From the NCBI GenBank assembly GCA_019648995.1, contig BLXT01000945.1, positions 1,789,565 to 1,812,248 of the forward strand: DNA of 22,684 nucleotides, in the 5' to 3' direction. The notes under the pieces were generated by a model. It saw nothing but the letters and a program-made list of their open reading frames with translations. It was not told where the DNA came from and made no database searches. Both the position numbers and the translations under genes were made by a program. Below are positions 1 to 9,645 of the stretch, piece after piece (positions within the stretch are counted from its first letter, which is position 1; the number at the start of each line of letters is the position of its first letter). The DNA is from Plakobranchus ocellatus (taxonomy: Eukaryota > Mollusca > Gastropoda > Plakobranchidae).

Positions 1-63
1 TAGTAGTAGTAGTAGTAGTAGTAGCAGTAGTATAGCAGTAGTAGTAGAAGAAGAAGCAGCAGC

Positions 64-127
<64 letters not shown>

Positions 128-206
128 ATAATGGTAGTGGTAGTAGTAGTGGTAATGATAATGGTAGTGGTAATGGTAGTGGTAGTAGAAGTAGTAGTTG
201 TAGTAA

Positions 207-280
<74 letters not shown>
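1..280. repeat. (TAG)n trinucleotide microsatellite with interrupted blocks
   Basis: Almost uninterrupted TAG/AGT units run from the window edge to 280. There is an (AAG)(CAG) interruption near 45-65 and a degenerate block near 125-205 where GGT and AAT units are mixed in. The open valine-rich frame through it is simply the GTA/GTG reading of the repeat and is not a gene. The tract ends sharply at a TA dinucleotide (279-280), where a mariner-like terminus begins. The left end lies outside the window. Confidence 0.97.
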
Positions 281-620
281 CGAGGGATGTCCGAAAAGAA
301 ACAGGAAAAGGGGCATAACTCAAAGAGTTTTGATCAGATAAATTTAAAACTCACACACATTGAAGTTCACTCTTCCTCTACTTCTCAACGTAATCCCCGT
401 GGAGATCGATGCATTTTTGCCGGCGCGACAGCAGCGAATTGATACCCACTCGAAAGAAATCAATGTCAAGATTATCAAACCAATTCCTCAATTCACTGAT
501 GAGGTCATCTTCTGTCTCGAAAGCCATGCCTCCTGAATGGCGCTTCAAGGGTCCAAACAAATGAAAGTCAGAGGGTGCCAGGTCTGGACTGTGGGCAGGA
601 TGAGGAAGAATATTTTGATG
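281..620 (-). mobile_element. mariner-family transposon remnant: transposase C-terminus plus 3' terminus
   Basis: Minus-strand reading from about 620 down to a stop near 378 gives the end of a Tc1/mariner transposase. It includes the block LPHPAHSPDLAPSDFHLFG (the region of the third catalytic aspartate of the D,D34D triad), then an acidic DDLISELRNWF helix, and ends CIDLHGDYVEK followed by TAG, the usual mariner C-terminus. An in-frame TAA at 623-621 precedes it and no upstream transposase is readable, so the first two catalytic aspartates are missing. After the stop, about 97 bp of non-coding DNA lead to CGAGGGATGTCCGAAAAG at 281, which looks like a mariner inverted-repeat tip abutting a TA target site. 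I did not find a convincing opposite terminus, so the element is a 5'-truncated, inactive copy. Confidence 0.85.
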
Positions 621-1477
621 TTATCAAAATACATGTACCTTGCTTTGGTCTTCCGCTGCTTTTTTTTCGCCCTCGAATGGCGCCTATATAACATCTTTAA
701 TAAGCAAGCATTAGCTTCTACAGGCATGTCCAGGGAAGCATAATTTTCTTTACTGTACCCTGCCCAAGATTTGTCGCGGTATGTCAAATTGTTGCCTAAA
801 CTATCAATCAATTATCTTTTCCTTTCGCTGGGTTTTACGAACAACGCATCTAATCGTTTATCTGCAAATATTTAAGTATTTCATTTAAAGTGGAAGCCAT
901 TTGCACCGCTAAATGGGAATTTTTGGACTGAAACTCAACTTTAAAAATCAGTTGAGTAATGTTAAAAGATATTAATATATACCAAATGGAGAGCTACACC
1001 TTAAACCGGCAATTGTTTTCGATAGTAACAAAGCCTCTTTTTTAGCAATATACCCACATTTTCTTACCCTTTTCGGATTCAATACGCATTCGACACGTCG
1101 GAACACAACATAATAGATTGAAATATGGTTTACAATGAATATTTGTTCCATCAAGCAGAATGAAAGAGAGATGTAATAGATATAATAAATTTAGTATGGG
1201 AAAGGTTTGGTCATACCGCAGCGGGTACCTTTTTTTGTAAAGGTACCTTCTATAACTTATTGAGAGACTGTGGAAAAACTACCGTACTGTACCATCTAGC
1301 CACAACGCTACCTTTATCTTATATCTGGCCTAGAATAGAAGACCTACGTGTTCCGTGATTGTATCAGTGCGGCCTCTCTGCTACTGTATCAGAGGCTGAG
1401 TTTGAACAGAGGAAGCTCCAATTGACTCACCAGGAGAGTCCATATTTTTCCAGCCTGATGTATTATATAAACCAATA
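621..1477. other. non-coding stretch, no gene seen
   Basis: No coding frame here resembles a known protein, and the short open frames lack splice or composition support. The only local structure I can point to is a short perfect hairpin near 1224-1247, listed separately. The stretch separates two transposon remnants and may be degenerate mobile-element sequence. Confidence 0.6.
1224..1247. repeat. short perfect hairpin around two GGTACC sites
   Basis: GGTACCTTT (1224-1232) and its exact reverse complement AAAGGTACC (1239-1247) flank a 6-nt T-rich loop. The palindrome stands alone and I see no longer flanking inverted repeat. It may be a remnant of a small transposon end or chance. Confidence 0.6.
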
Positions 1478-1965
1478 CTGGCAAATAGAAGTATAAGTAT
1501 AAAAACCAAAATAAGGGTAATTAAAACACATGTATGGTCAGTACTTTTGTATGGTAGTGAGTGTTGGACAATAAATACGGAAACAGAGAAAAAACCAGAA
1601 GCAGTAGAGATGTGTTTTATCACAAGAATGATAAGGATATTATGGACACAAGAGAAAGTCAAATGAATTGGTACTGAAAGAGGCTAATCTCGAGCAATCA
1701 CTAATTAAAACCATCAAACAGAGGCAACTACAGTTTTTAGGCCATTATTATTTGCCGACACAAGGGTATAGAACACTTGGCAATCACTGGAAAGATTAAA
1801 GGCAAAGGTAGACGTAGACAGAGAATAACTTTTATTAAAAGTCTTAAGTCATGGGCAATAGGCAAGGGTATCAGTAACAACTTTATGATTAATTGAGGAT
1901 AGGTTTGAGTGGAGATCGTCAATGTCTGTTCCAGGCAAGGCACCTGAAGATGATGATGATGAATA
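1478..1965 (+). mobile_element. decayed LINE (endonuclease/reverse-transcriptase type) C-terminal fragment
   Basis: Plus-strand reading from 1478 begins LANRSISIKTKIRVIKTHVW, continues through SVLLYGSECWT and an MCFITRMIRILWTQEKVK block, and hits TGA near 1664. After the stop NELVLKEANLEQSLIKTIKQRQLQFLGH is readable. Then a frameshift is needed to reach ITGKIKGKGRRRQRITFIKS. This order (LLYGSE.W, R.RM.RI.W, KRQL.FLGH, G(K)..G.RRRQR) is the conserved C-terminal tail of non-LTR retrotransposon reverse transcriptases of the kind often annotated as RNA-directed DNA polymerase from mobile element. The fragment ends in a GAT-rich stretch near 1947-1965. Stops and frameshifts show it is dead, and the catalytic RT and endonuclease domains are absent (5' truncation is typical of LINEs). 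Confidence 0.88.
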
Positions 1966-2660
1966 TATTTCTCAAGGCACCTCCACTATCTTTTCATTTT
2001 ATCTGTTTGGTTTGACATTATTACAGACATATTTTTTCTCTGCCTCTTTGAAATCTGATTTTTCAGGGAAGTGCCAGATGATCCTTTGTCTGCTCCATGT
2101 CAAGTGTTAAAAAGTTAATAAAACTCAATTATTGCATTTTGCTAACTCATTATTTTACTTTAGAAGTCACAAATACCACTGTGTCTTGTCATAAGCAGAA
2201 CATGTTTTCTTGTAGCTCCTTTCCAAAACTAAAATATTTGTACAATAAGCAGTATGATATTGACCTATTCAATGGTCACATCTTACATCTAGCCATTTCC
2301 TCTTGAAAACTATCCTTTCTTTGTCGTCAGCATTGTCAGTTTCATTAGCTCTTTTTTAATTTCTTCAGATTAAGATCTAAATCATCATCACTAAGGATTA
2401 TGTATTCAAATGTGAAGTATTAAATTTCAAAAATCTTTTTGCGTTTATACAGTAAGTTCATTTAATGTCGTTTTAAATTAACATTCGTAGACTTCAGCAC
2501 CAAATAAAATAAAGCTTATAGGGAGATGGCATCCACATTCCGAAATGTTACGGGGGTTAAAAAAAAAAACAACAACTAAACTTTGTACTTTCATTTTACT
2601 GCGCGACTACAAAAACAGGTGTTGAGTAACGTCTGCAACGCAAGCTTAATTTATAATTAA
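1966..2660. other. non-coding stretch, nothing recognised
   Basis: AT-rich sequence downstream of the LINE tail. Short open frames occur on the plus strand (near 1922-2306), but their products are not recognisable and lack splice-site support. A 10-base A-run lies near 2561-2570. Confidence 0.55.
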
Positions 2661-2792
2661 AACTTATTTGAACATAGGTGGGCCGCCCTGTTCACTGCTT
2701 TACAGCAACGCGAGATGAGAACAGAGCAACAATCTGCTCTCTCTGACGTCCTTGCTTGCACGAAGAAAGGCAAAGTTATCTTATGGAGCTAA
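2661..2792 (+). other. possible orphan terminal exon or GC-rich repeat
   Basis: A GC-rich island in AT-rich surroundings. The plus-strand frame is open from 2661 to a TAA at 2790-2792, and the part after a possible acceptor (ACATAG, 2672-2677) reads WAALFTALQQREMRTEQQSA and ends TKKGKVILWS. An AATAAA follows at about 2841. I do not recognise the peptide, the polypyrimidine tract before the AG is poor, and no partner exon is visible upstream. It could equally be a fragment of a dispersed repeat. Low confidence as a gene. Confidence 0.25.
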
Positions 2793-3220
2793 GCTCAAAC
2801 GTGTAATGCATATAATATATACAAAATGTTTGTAGGGCGTCAATAAAATCCTCAAAGTATATATATATGCTCCTTTATAATAAGCAGATAGATTAGATTT
2901 CTAGATTTAGATCTCTGGAGTGATCTACGTCTGAATTTGACAGCGTAATATTATCTATCTAATCAAAGTCCTATTACCGTTCGTAGGACAGAGGACTTGC
3001 TACTTCATATAATGCAGCTCTTATTAACAAGCCGCAAATCGTTTTCAATACAAATGTTAATAGGAAAAAAGTGATGAAGATAATGTGGGCACGAATCCTG
3101 GCAGTAAAACGTAAAACGAAAGAAGAAACCAAGATACATCATGGGCTTTTCTATTTTTGTTGTAACATATTATAACAGTCCATAATATTAATTATCACAT
3201 CTCTGTCTGTTCATTTCTAG

Positions 3221-3330
3221 GTGATATCAGGCTTTTTGTACCTCGTCGATCAGGGTACTGATGGCGGGCTAGAAACCGCAAAAGACCGGGACCTTCAGTT
3301 TTCAGTGGGAGTTCGTTGATGAGCAATTTG
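3221..3330 (+). other. GC-rich island with a good splice-acceptor-like edge; identity unknown
   Basis: The left edge is a well-formed acceptor on the plus strand (CTGTCTGTTCATTTCTAG, ending at 3220). The following 110 bp are markedly richer in GC than their surroundings and are open in more than one frame. One plus frame reads DIRLFVPRRSGY then stops, another reads QGTDGGLETAKDRDLQFSVG, and a minus frame is open for about 45 codons. None matches a family I know. An AATAAA occurs near 3398. Candidate orphan exon or repeat fragment only. Confidence 0.25.
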
Positions 3331-5242
3331 TCAGTGTTAACCCTTTGCCCAACTTGGGTTATTTAATGCTAAACTAAAGAATTGCATATCATTTTTAATA
3401 AATGCAGTATAATGCACTCTGGATATATGGACTTGAAAGGCAGTACTGACTATCTTCTTGACAGTCTTCTTTCAAATAGATCTCTAGCTCTGGAACATTT
3501 TGAGCCACTATTACTTTATTGTTAAGGTCAATGCAAATGCAGTCGATAAATACATTTAGATGCATGGATAAATCGATGCTGTTTTTAACTCCCCAAGGAT
3601 ATCAATTTATCAAAAGTCCACTGCATCATAATAATTAAATTCAGTCACACAAGCTGGCACTTTTAAAAAAATCTTTTTCCTTAATTGCCTCTTATAACAA
3701 TATTTCTATTAATATAGATTTGGTGTTTGTCATATAAAAGGATGCCACAAAGGATAATTGTAAAAGTCTGAAAACTATCATAAGCTTGCAATTATTAACT
3801 TACCAATGCAAGGTAGAAAACTATCTCTACTGTGAAGTACAGTCCAGTTGAAAATAAGCAAACTAAACACGTAAAATGTGAAAATAAATGCAGCAACTTA
3901 ATGACTCAGTTCATAATAAAGAAATGGGCAAAAAAAAAAAAAAAAACAAAAAGAAAAAAATGCCAAAATTAAAATGCTATTGTTACGGACATTATCATCA
4001 TAGATGTATTGATTATTATTTAAAACAGTTTCAAAGTATTTGGAACTGATTTCAAACGTCCAAAAATCATTTTTACATCTAAATAGTCATCAATGTTGAT
4101 TTTTTATCAACTTAGAAAAATCTATTACCTTTTCAGCCAAATTAAAAAAAAAAATTAGCTTCAATACTTGTGGGCTCTCATGTGAGAGCAGTGAGTAACA
4201 TATAATATATTGTCAAATTCATACAAAGTGACAAAAAAAAATATATATCTTTTCCTTTCTTTTCTTTTAATACCACTCGTCTCATTTCTAGTTATGAATT
4301 GATACTTTTTTTGATTTGCAGGTGTCTTTTTTCGCCGCAAATGAACAATCGTGGAGATATTTGTTAGACTAAGTGAAGGTCTTCATTTCGTTCATAGCTA
4401 AAGGTTAACTGATGGGGAAGTAAAAATTTAACTTTTTTGTAAAAAAAATGTTATCTTTTAAAAACATTGGAAATTTTTTATACATATCCAAAAAAAAGGC
4501 AACAGATCAGTGTTTTTCAATTTATTTCAGTTATTTAGTATTTTGGCCCTTTTTTCAGCAGTGAATTACAGAATTATTAGTGAATGTCAACTCTGCATAT
4601 ACTTGCCATTGACGAAATACCTCTCAGAGGCTATTTGTTTAATAACACTATTAAACTGTTGAGTCAGAACTTAAAAATTCTTATGAGAGATGCTCAGCAC
4701 AAAAATAATGGCTGGTAAAGAAAAAAGGTGTGCTTCATCCCTGTATTCCCTTTTGCAATGATATGGGTCACATTACCACAATTATACTTGTTACATCACA
4801 AATGGCGCAAGCAGACATAGACATCCCATTTGCTTGGGCTAATAGGGTTGGCCTGAGCATGACTTGAGAAAGAGGAATATCACGGCGTGGCTGGAAAAAT
4901 CTCCAACAAAAGTATAAATATAAATATCCCCATTAACCAGAAAAAATGTGTTTCTGCATATGTGCAAATTCGATTTGCAACAATTTAATAACATTAAGCA
5001 TCAACATTATCAAAAGCAATTTCCTTTGTGCAGATTAAAAAAAAAACAAACAAAAAAAAACTACCTATAAAAAACGAGGGTACGCTACAAATGTTTAATT
5101 TTTTACATAAAAAAAAGGATAGCTAGATGTATATAAAAATCTAGAAGAAACAATAACTGCTGATTTCAAATACATAACAATATGCCTGATTATTTAGTAA
5201 AATTTATACAAAATTGTAAAAATTGCAAAGAACATACAAGTT

Positions 5243-5330
5243 AAGAATATACACATGTATATATATAAATATATATATATATATGTTTAAAAAAAACAAA
5301 AAAACAAAAAAAACAACAAAAAAAAAAAAC
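5243..5330. repeat. AT dinucleotide and A-rich low-complexity tract
   Basis: TA/AT repeats (about 5250-5285) run into A-runs broken by single C bases (about 5286-5330). It is simple-sequence DNA. The Lys- or Ile/Tyr-rich open frames through it are composition artefacts. Confidence 0.9.
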
Positions 5331-8300
5331 TTCATACTGTCACTCATTCCAGCACATCGTTTGAAAAAAAAAAAAAAAAACCTCAAAAGTTATACTTCTG
5401 AACAAAAAAGGACCAGATAACAATGAACTTTACAGAAAAAAAGGGGATATATAAATACAGGGTAAAATAGGAACTGTAAGTAAAAACCTCAGTAATAGAA
5501 TCATCTCTTTTTTTTCCTCATTTTTCTCCACCTTTTCTTTTCATTTTTATCCTGTTCCTTTGATAATCATCATATACCCTCTGCCAACTTAAAAAAAATT
5601 GTTGGTATGGATGAAGTTGATTATCAGTACATGGATATATTAAAAAATATACATCGCTACAAAAAATGTGTAAAAAGGGTGGATAGCACAAAAAAAAAGC
5701 AAGAAAAAAAAAGCCCCAACAAAACAGAAATAATAGTATAATTTTATCCAAAATGAGAAAGTTTCATAGTGTTAAATCAGAAAGCAAATAACACAACAGC
5801 TCTTCACTGACAGTTAAAGATTTAAACAACCTTAACAATAAAAAAGTACAAATTTAAATATACTTGGCAGAAAAAAAAGAAAAAGGAAAAAATTCCAGCC
5901 GTGTACAGATGACCACCATTAATAAATTGAAACTGTGTAAAGAGAGCACAAACAATCACAGGCTGGTTTTACAACTGTATAAAGTGAATTGGAATACGAT
6001 TACAACAAAAAAGATTCAATAATTACTGTACTCTTTTATAAATACTGAGACGAATGTCACAACTACATTTGGTCTTTCACTGAAGCTACTCAAGATTTCG
6101 ATATTTTGTCACTGCCCTGAGATTTTGATTTTGGGTTCCTGAGCCAGTTTTCAAGCCTCCATCCAGCTAGATGTTAGGGCCTGGATTCAAACTTCCCAAA
6201 ACTATTGAGACAAGTTGCTGCCCCTAATGCAACCATAAAAAACTAATTATATGTTCCATAATTGTGGCCTGACTAGCTGGTTTTACAATGCCAATTTTAT
6301 TGTGACAATAAACTTAAAACTTCTATCTCTCATACTGTTGTCCCAATAAGACAACACATCAAGGGTTTCAGCGAGATTACAACCGTGAACCGCGATTGCA
6401 AAGTATTTCAAGGAGATGCCGAATTCAAGATGTCAAAATTCAAAGCACTGCTGCAAAGGTTCAAACAAGTGCTCCAATTATAAAGAAGTAAACAATAATC
6501 AAAACTTCATCCATATGAAAAAAAAAAATGTATAGCAAACTAAAAAAGAAAAAAATATATATGAGCAATAGTATTTTGACACCAGCTCTGATGAGTAGAA
6601 TGTAGCCAAACAAACTTTGGAGGAAAAAATAATTTAACACTTTTTTTTCTTCTTTTAAAAGCTATTTTGGGCAAGTGAAAAAAAAAGTCTTATACATGGG
6701 CTGAGAACTAGACATAGCTCTGTCATTCACCATAGCAACTTAGAGAAATGAGTTCCAGGCTGTTTTAAACACTTGAATATGTAGATGCCACACCTGACTC
6801 ACTGGTCTCGAGACATTCAGAGAAGTTAGTGCTGTATACTGTGCATAAATTTCAGCTGTGCAAAAAATTCAGCTCATAAATTTGTTTAAAAAAAAAAAAA
6901 TTGATTGACAACAAAATTAGTAGGCCTAAATAAATGTGTTTTGTGACTATTAAACCATATTGGTAAAAATGATTGTGCAACTGCAGACACAAATGTGTCT
7001 AAAGATTGATTTAATTTTTCTTTAAGCTAATCATATAGAGTAATTATATTAAGCTTAGTTATGTCTAGGTGAGATGTGTTGTAAACACATGCTTAAATAA
7101 TTCAGTGTTCAATCAAAATAAAAAGACACATAGCATATCATTGTATTACTGCTTTCTCTTTATCTGATCATACTGATGGCAATAGGAAACATATTACAAA
7201 ATCATCATTAAAGTACCAATGCTAAACTTGATCAAATTCATTGAAGTTTGTCAATAGATTTGAAAAGTAATAATGAGAAAATAACGATAATGAAGATGAT
7301 AGGGTATAACCATATTCCGAATAAATGTGGAAAGAAGTGAAACACTATGAAAAACATTTGAATATCACAAGACTGGTAGGTAAGAGTGTTTGAAAAACAT
7401 ATAAAATATTTTAGATGAGCATTTCACACTCAGGAACTCAAAGCACGCACTTTCAAATATTTAAGTCACAGAAGAAAACGAATCTTAAAATGCTCAAAAG
7501 AAAAAATGCGCGAAGTATAAAAAATTGAAATGCATACATAAGAAATAAAATTTGGACTATTTCTAAACACAATCATTATCAATGAAAATAGGTACAATCT
7601 AAACAAGCATTAAATCATATTTCTTTCTTTACCATACGAGATCTAATATGCTATTGTTTTGAGTTAACTGTCTCGTGGCAACATTTTCAAGTACATAAAT
7701 GTAGGAACATTGTTTAAGATTCAATATTTTCAAACTGGGTATTATTATTACAATACATTACTATCACTGCACATGTATATTATTAAGATTTTATTAACAA
7801 TATCATACATGGCAATAGTCACTTTTTTATACTTTTTTTTACATCATACAAAAATTGTATATTAGTTATTACCTAGTGCTGCTGTGAATGATAAAACTGA
7901 AGTTAACATGGATATTGGATAGTATAATTTGAAACCAGTCCTAATGATTGAATATCACATGGGATAAGTTAGAAAAAAAAAATTGCTTAAAAAAAAAACC
8001 ATTAAGCACCAATATCTTGGCATAGAATTATAATATTTTTTAACAACTCAACTCCTAACTGCATTGCCAATTTAAAATTTTCAGACTGAGACTTGCAACA
8101 CATTTGGACTTGTCCAGAGACATATATAGCTTTGTACTATGTTTAAAGTGGGGCTTGCGAAAAAATTCAAATGATCTGAAGACATATTATGTATTTTATT
8201 GTGCTCTTGCTCACTCTCTCACTTCTTTCATCTCTTGTTAAAAATTATTACAATGAGCAACAAAAGATTGTTTTAAAAATCTAAATAAAATAAAAAAAAA

Positions 8301-9229
8301 TCTCAAAGGAATGTTCCCATATGCTTGCAATTGAGCCAACCATTGTATGTAATGCAAAAATATTTTCAAAAGTTTGAAAATTTCCCTCCATGAAAATGAT
8401 TATCTAAAGCTGTTGACAATTTTTAAAAAAAAATCACAGTTTTAGCCATATCTCAAAATACTGAATGCACACATTAAATGAAATAAACATCAGAAATAAT
8501 TATCTTTTTTTTTTTCAAGGAAAATTGAATAAATTTTAACAAAGTCTAGCCATATTATGTTCTCTGGTTTCAAGATCTAAATTAGAAGCAATAAACTATA
8601 AAACTGCATCTTTAAACATTTTCAGCCAAAATCATTCCATTGTTTGTTTTTTTTTCCGATAATTTGAAGACTGTAAGAGTTAAATTATATTCATTTAATA
8701 AAAAGAAAATTCATATAAAAACAAACTCTTAAATTTAATGGAAAACAGTAGTACACATTTTTGTAAACCTCAATCTTGCAACACAGCAGCAGTCAATTAA
8801 AACAAACACTCTGGGCTATATATAAAGAGTGTTTTTTTGGGTTTTTATTCCATTAATCATTACAAATCATTCAATCAGGTGCAACACAGCAATGAAAGGC
8901 AAGAAATGAATAAATGACATAAAATTTTCAAAATGTAAAAGAAAAACATGAATTTATTTAAAATTCAGATTTTCAAGAAAGGTATAGGAAATGTTTGTAC
9001 CTATTTTTAGATTTATGGCACAAAAGAAAAAAAAAATTTTCCTAAGTCCCTTTACAAGGCACAATAACATAAAGATTCACAATTAATTAAAAAAAATATT
9101 AAGTAAATTAAATAAATTTTAACGCCCATTCAAATGCAATTCATTCTATGTTGAAGAATCTTAAGATTGTGCTGATCTCTTAAATTATTTTTACCAAAAA
9201 CATATTAAACATCTTGTGCTATGTTGTAT

Positions 9230-9247
9230 TTTATTTTTTGGTTTATT
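9230..9247 (-). promoter_or_regulatory. candidate poly(A) signals of the raftlin-like gene
   Basis: Two minus-strand AATAAA hexamers (9247-9242 and 9235-9230) lie about 280 nt past the stop codon. They are the first clustered candidates, but AT richness makes chance occurrence likely. Confidence 0.3.
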
Positions 9248-9522
9248 TGTTTTAATCCAAATGTCATACCATTTATGACAAATTATTGGTACCCCTCTCC
9301 CACCAAAAAAAAAACAAAAAACTTTAATAATATTCCTCTTTTTACCTAATAAGTGCTGTGAATTCTGAAGCAAAAAAATGGACAACTTGAAAAAAAAAGT
9401 GTTTCAAACCCAAAGCTGATGATAGTTATTAAAGTGATATTTCCAGCACACAACGTGTGTATTCAGCTATAATTAAAAACAACAGCTTACTGATAGATCC
9501 ACTGGCACTGGCACCAATTCTT

Positions 9523-9645
9523 TTACATATACAGCCTTCTTTGAAAAAAAAGTAAGCACTTCTGATGTACGGTGGAGAAGCCAGAATACCTTATCTCTGG
9601 TGTCTCAAGAATGCAGGCTAACTCCCAGCCACGATTGCCCATATC
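9523..9645 (-). CDS. raftlin-like last coding exon (residues 320-359 and stop)
   Basis: Acceptor TTTTTACCAG|GATATG. It reads DMGNRGWELACILETPEIRY then a stretch ending LLFFQRRLYM and TAA at 9525-9523. This is the most raftlin-like part of the protein (GW.L..VL.TP and K.I.FLQR in the family). The protein stops only a few residues after this block, where vertebrate raftlins continue with a long tail. Confidence 0.86.
   Translation of the reverse strand, partial: DMGNRGWELACILETPEIRYSGFSTVHQKCLLFFQRRLYM

Larger units (their letters stand above)
3400..9522 (-). other. A-run-rich region downstream of the raftlin-like gene; possible long 3' UTR or flank
   Basis: About 6 kb with no recognisable coding sequence on either strand. 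Homopolymer A-runs of eight or more are frequent on the plus strand (for example near 3931, 5050, 5320, 5365, 6890), and T-runs of that length are few (near 6640, 8507, 8647). On the minus strand, the direction of the neighbouring gene, the region is thus T-run rich, as introns and 3' UTRs often are. Possible poly(A) signals (AATAAA on the minus strand) lie at 9247-9242, 9235-9230 and 8849-8844, but this hexamer is common by chance in such DNA. Whether transcription ends at about 9.2 kb or runs on cannot be decided from sequence. Confidence 0.45.

Noticed and set aside
125..442. Open frame rich in Val/Met over the first 440 bases
   Set aside because: It is the GTA/GTG reading of the (TAG)n microsatellite running into mariner non-coding sequence.
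650..690. Possible opposite terminus of the mariner element (TTTTTTTTCGCCCTCGAA near 661-678)
   Set aside because: It resembles the 281 tip only if a gap is allowed, and no TA follows. Too weak to call.
1381..1662. Hydrophobic minus-strand open frame of 93 codons that looks like a membrane protein
   Set aside because: It is antisense to the LINE reverse-transcriptase tail, whose plus-strand motifs are clear.
5204..5751. Phe/Lys/Ile-rich open frames on both strands
   Set aside because: They come from A-runs and AT repeats and have no family resemblance or splice context.
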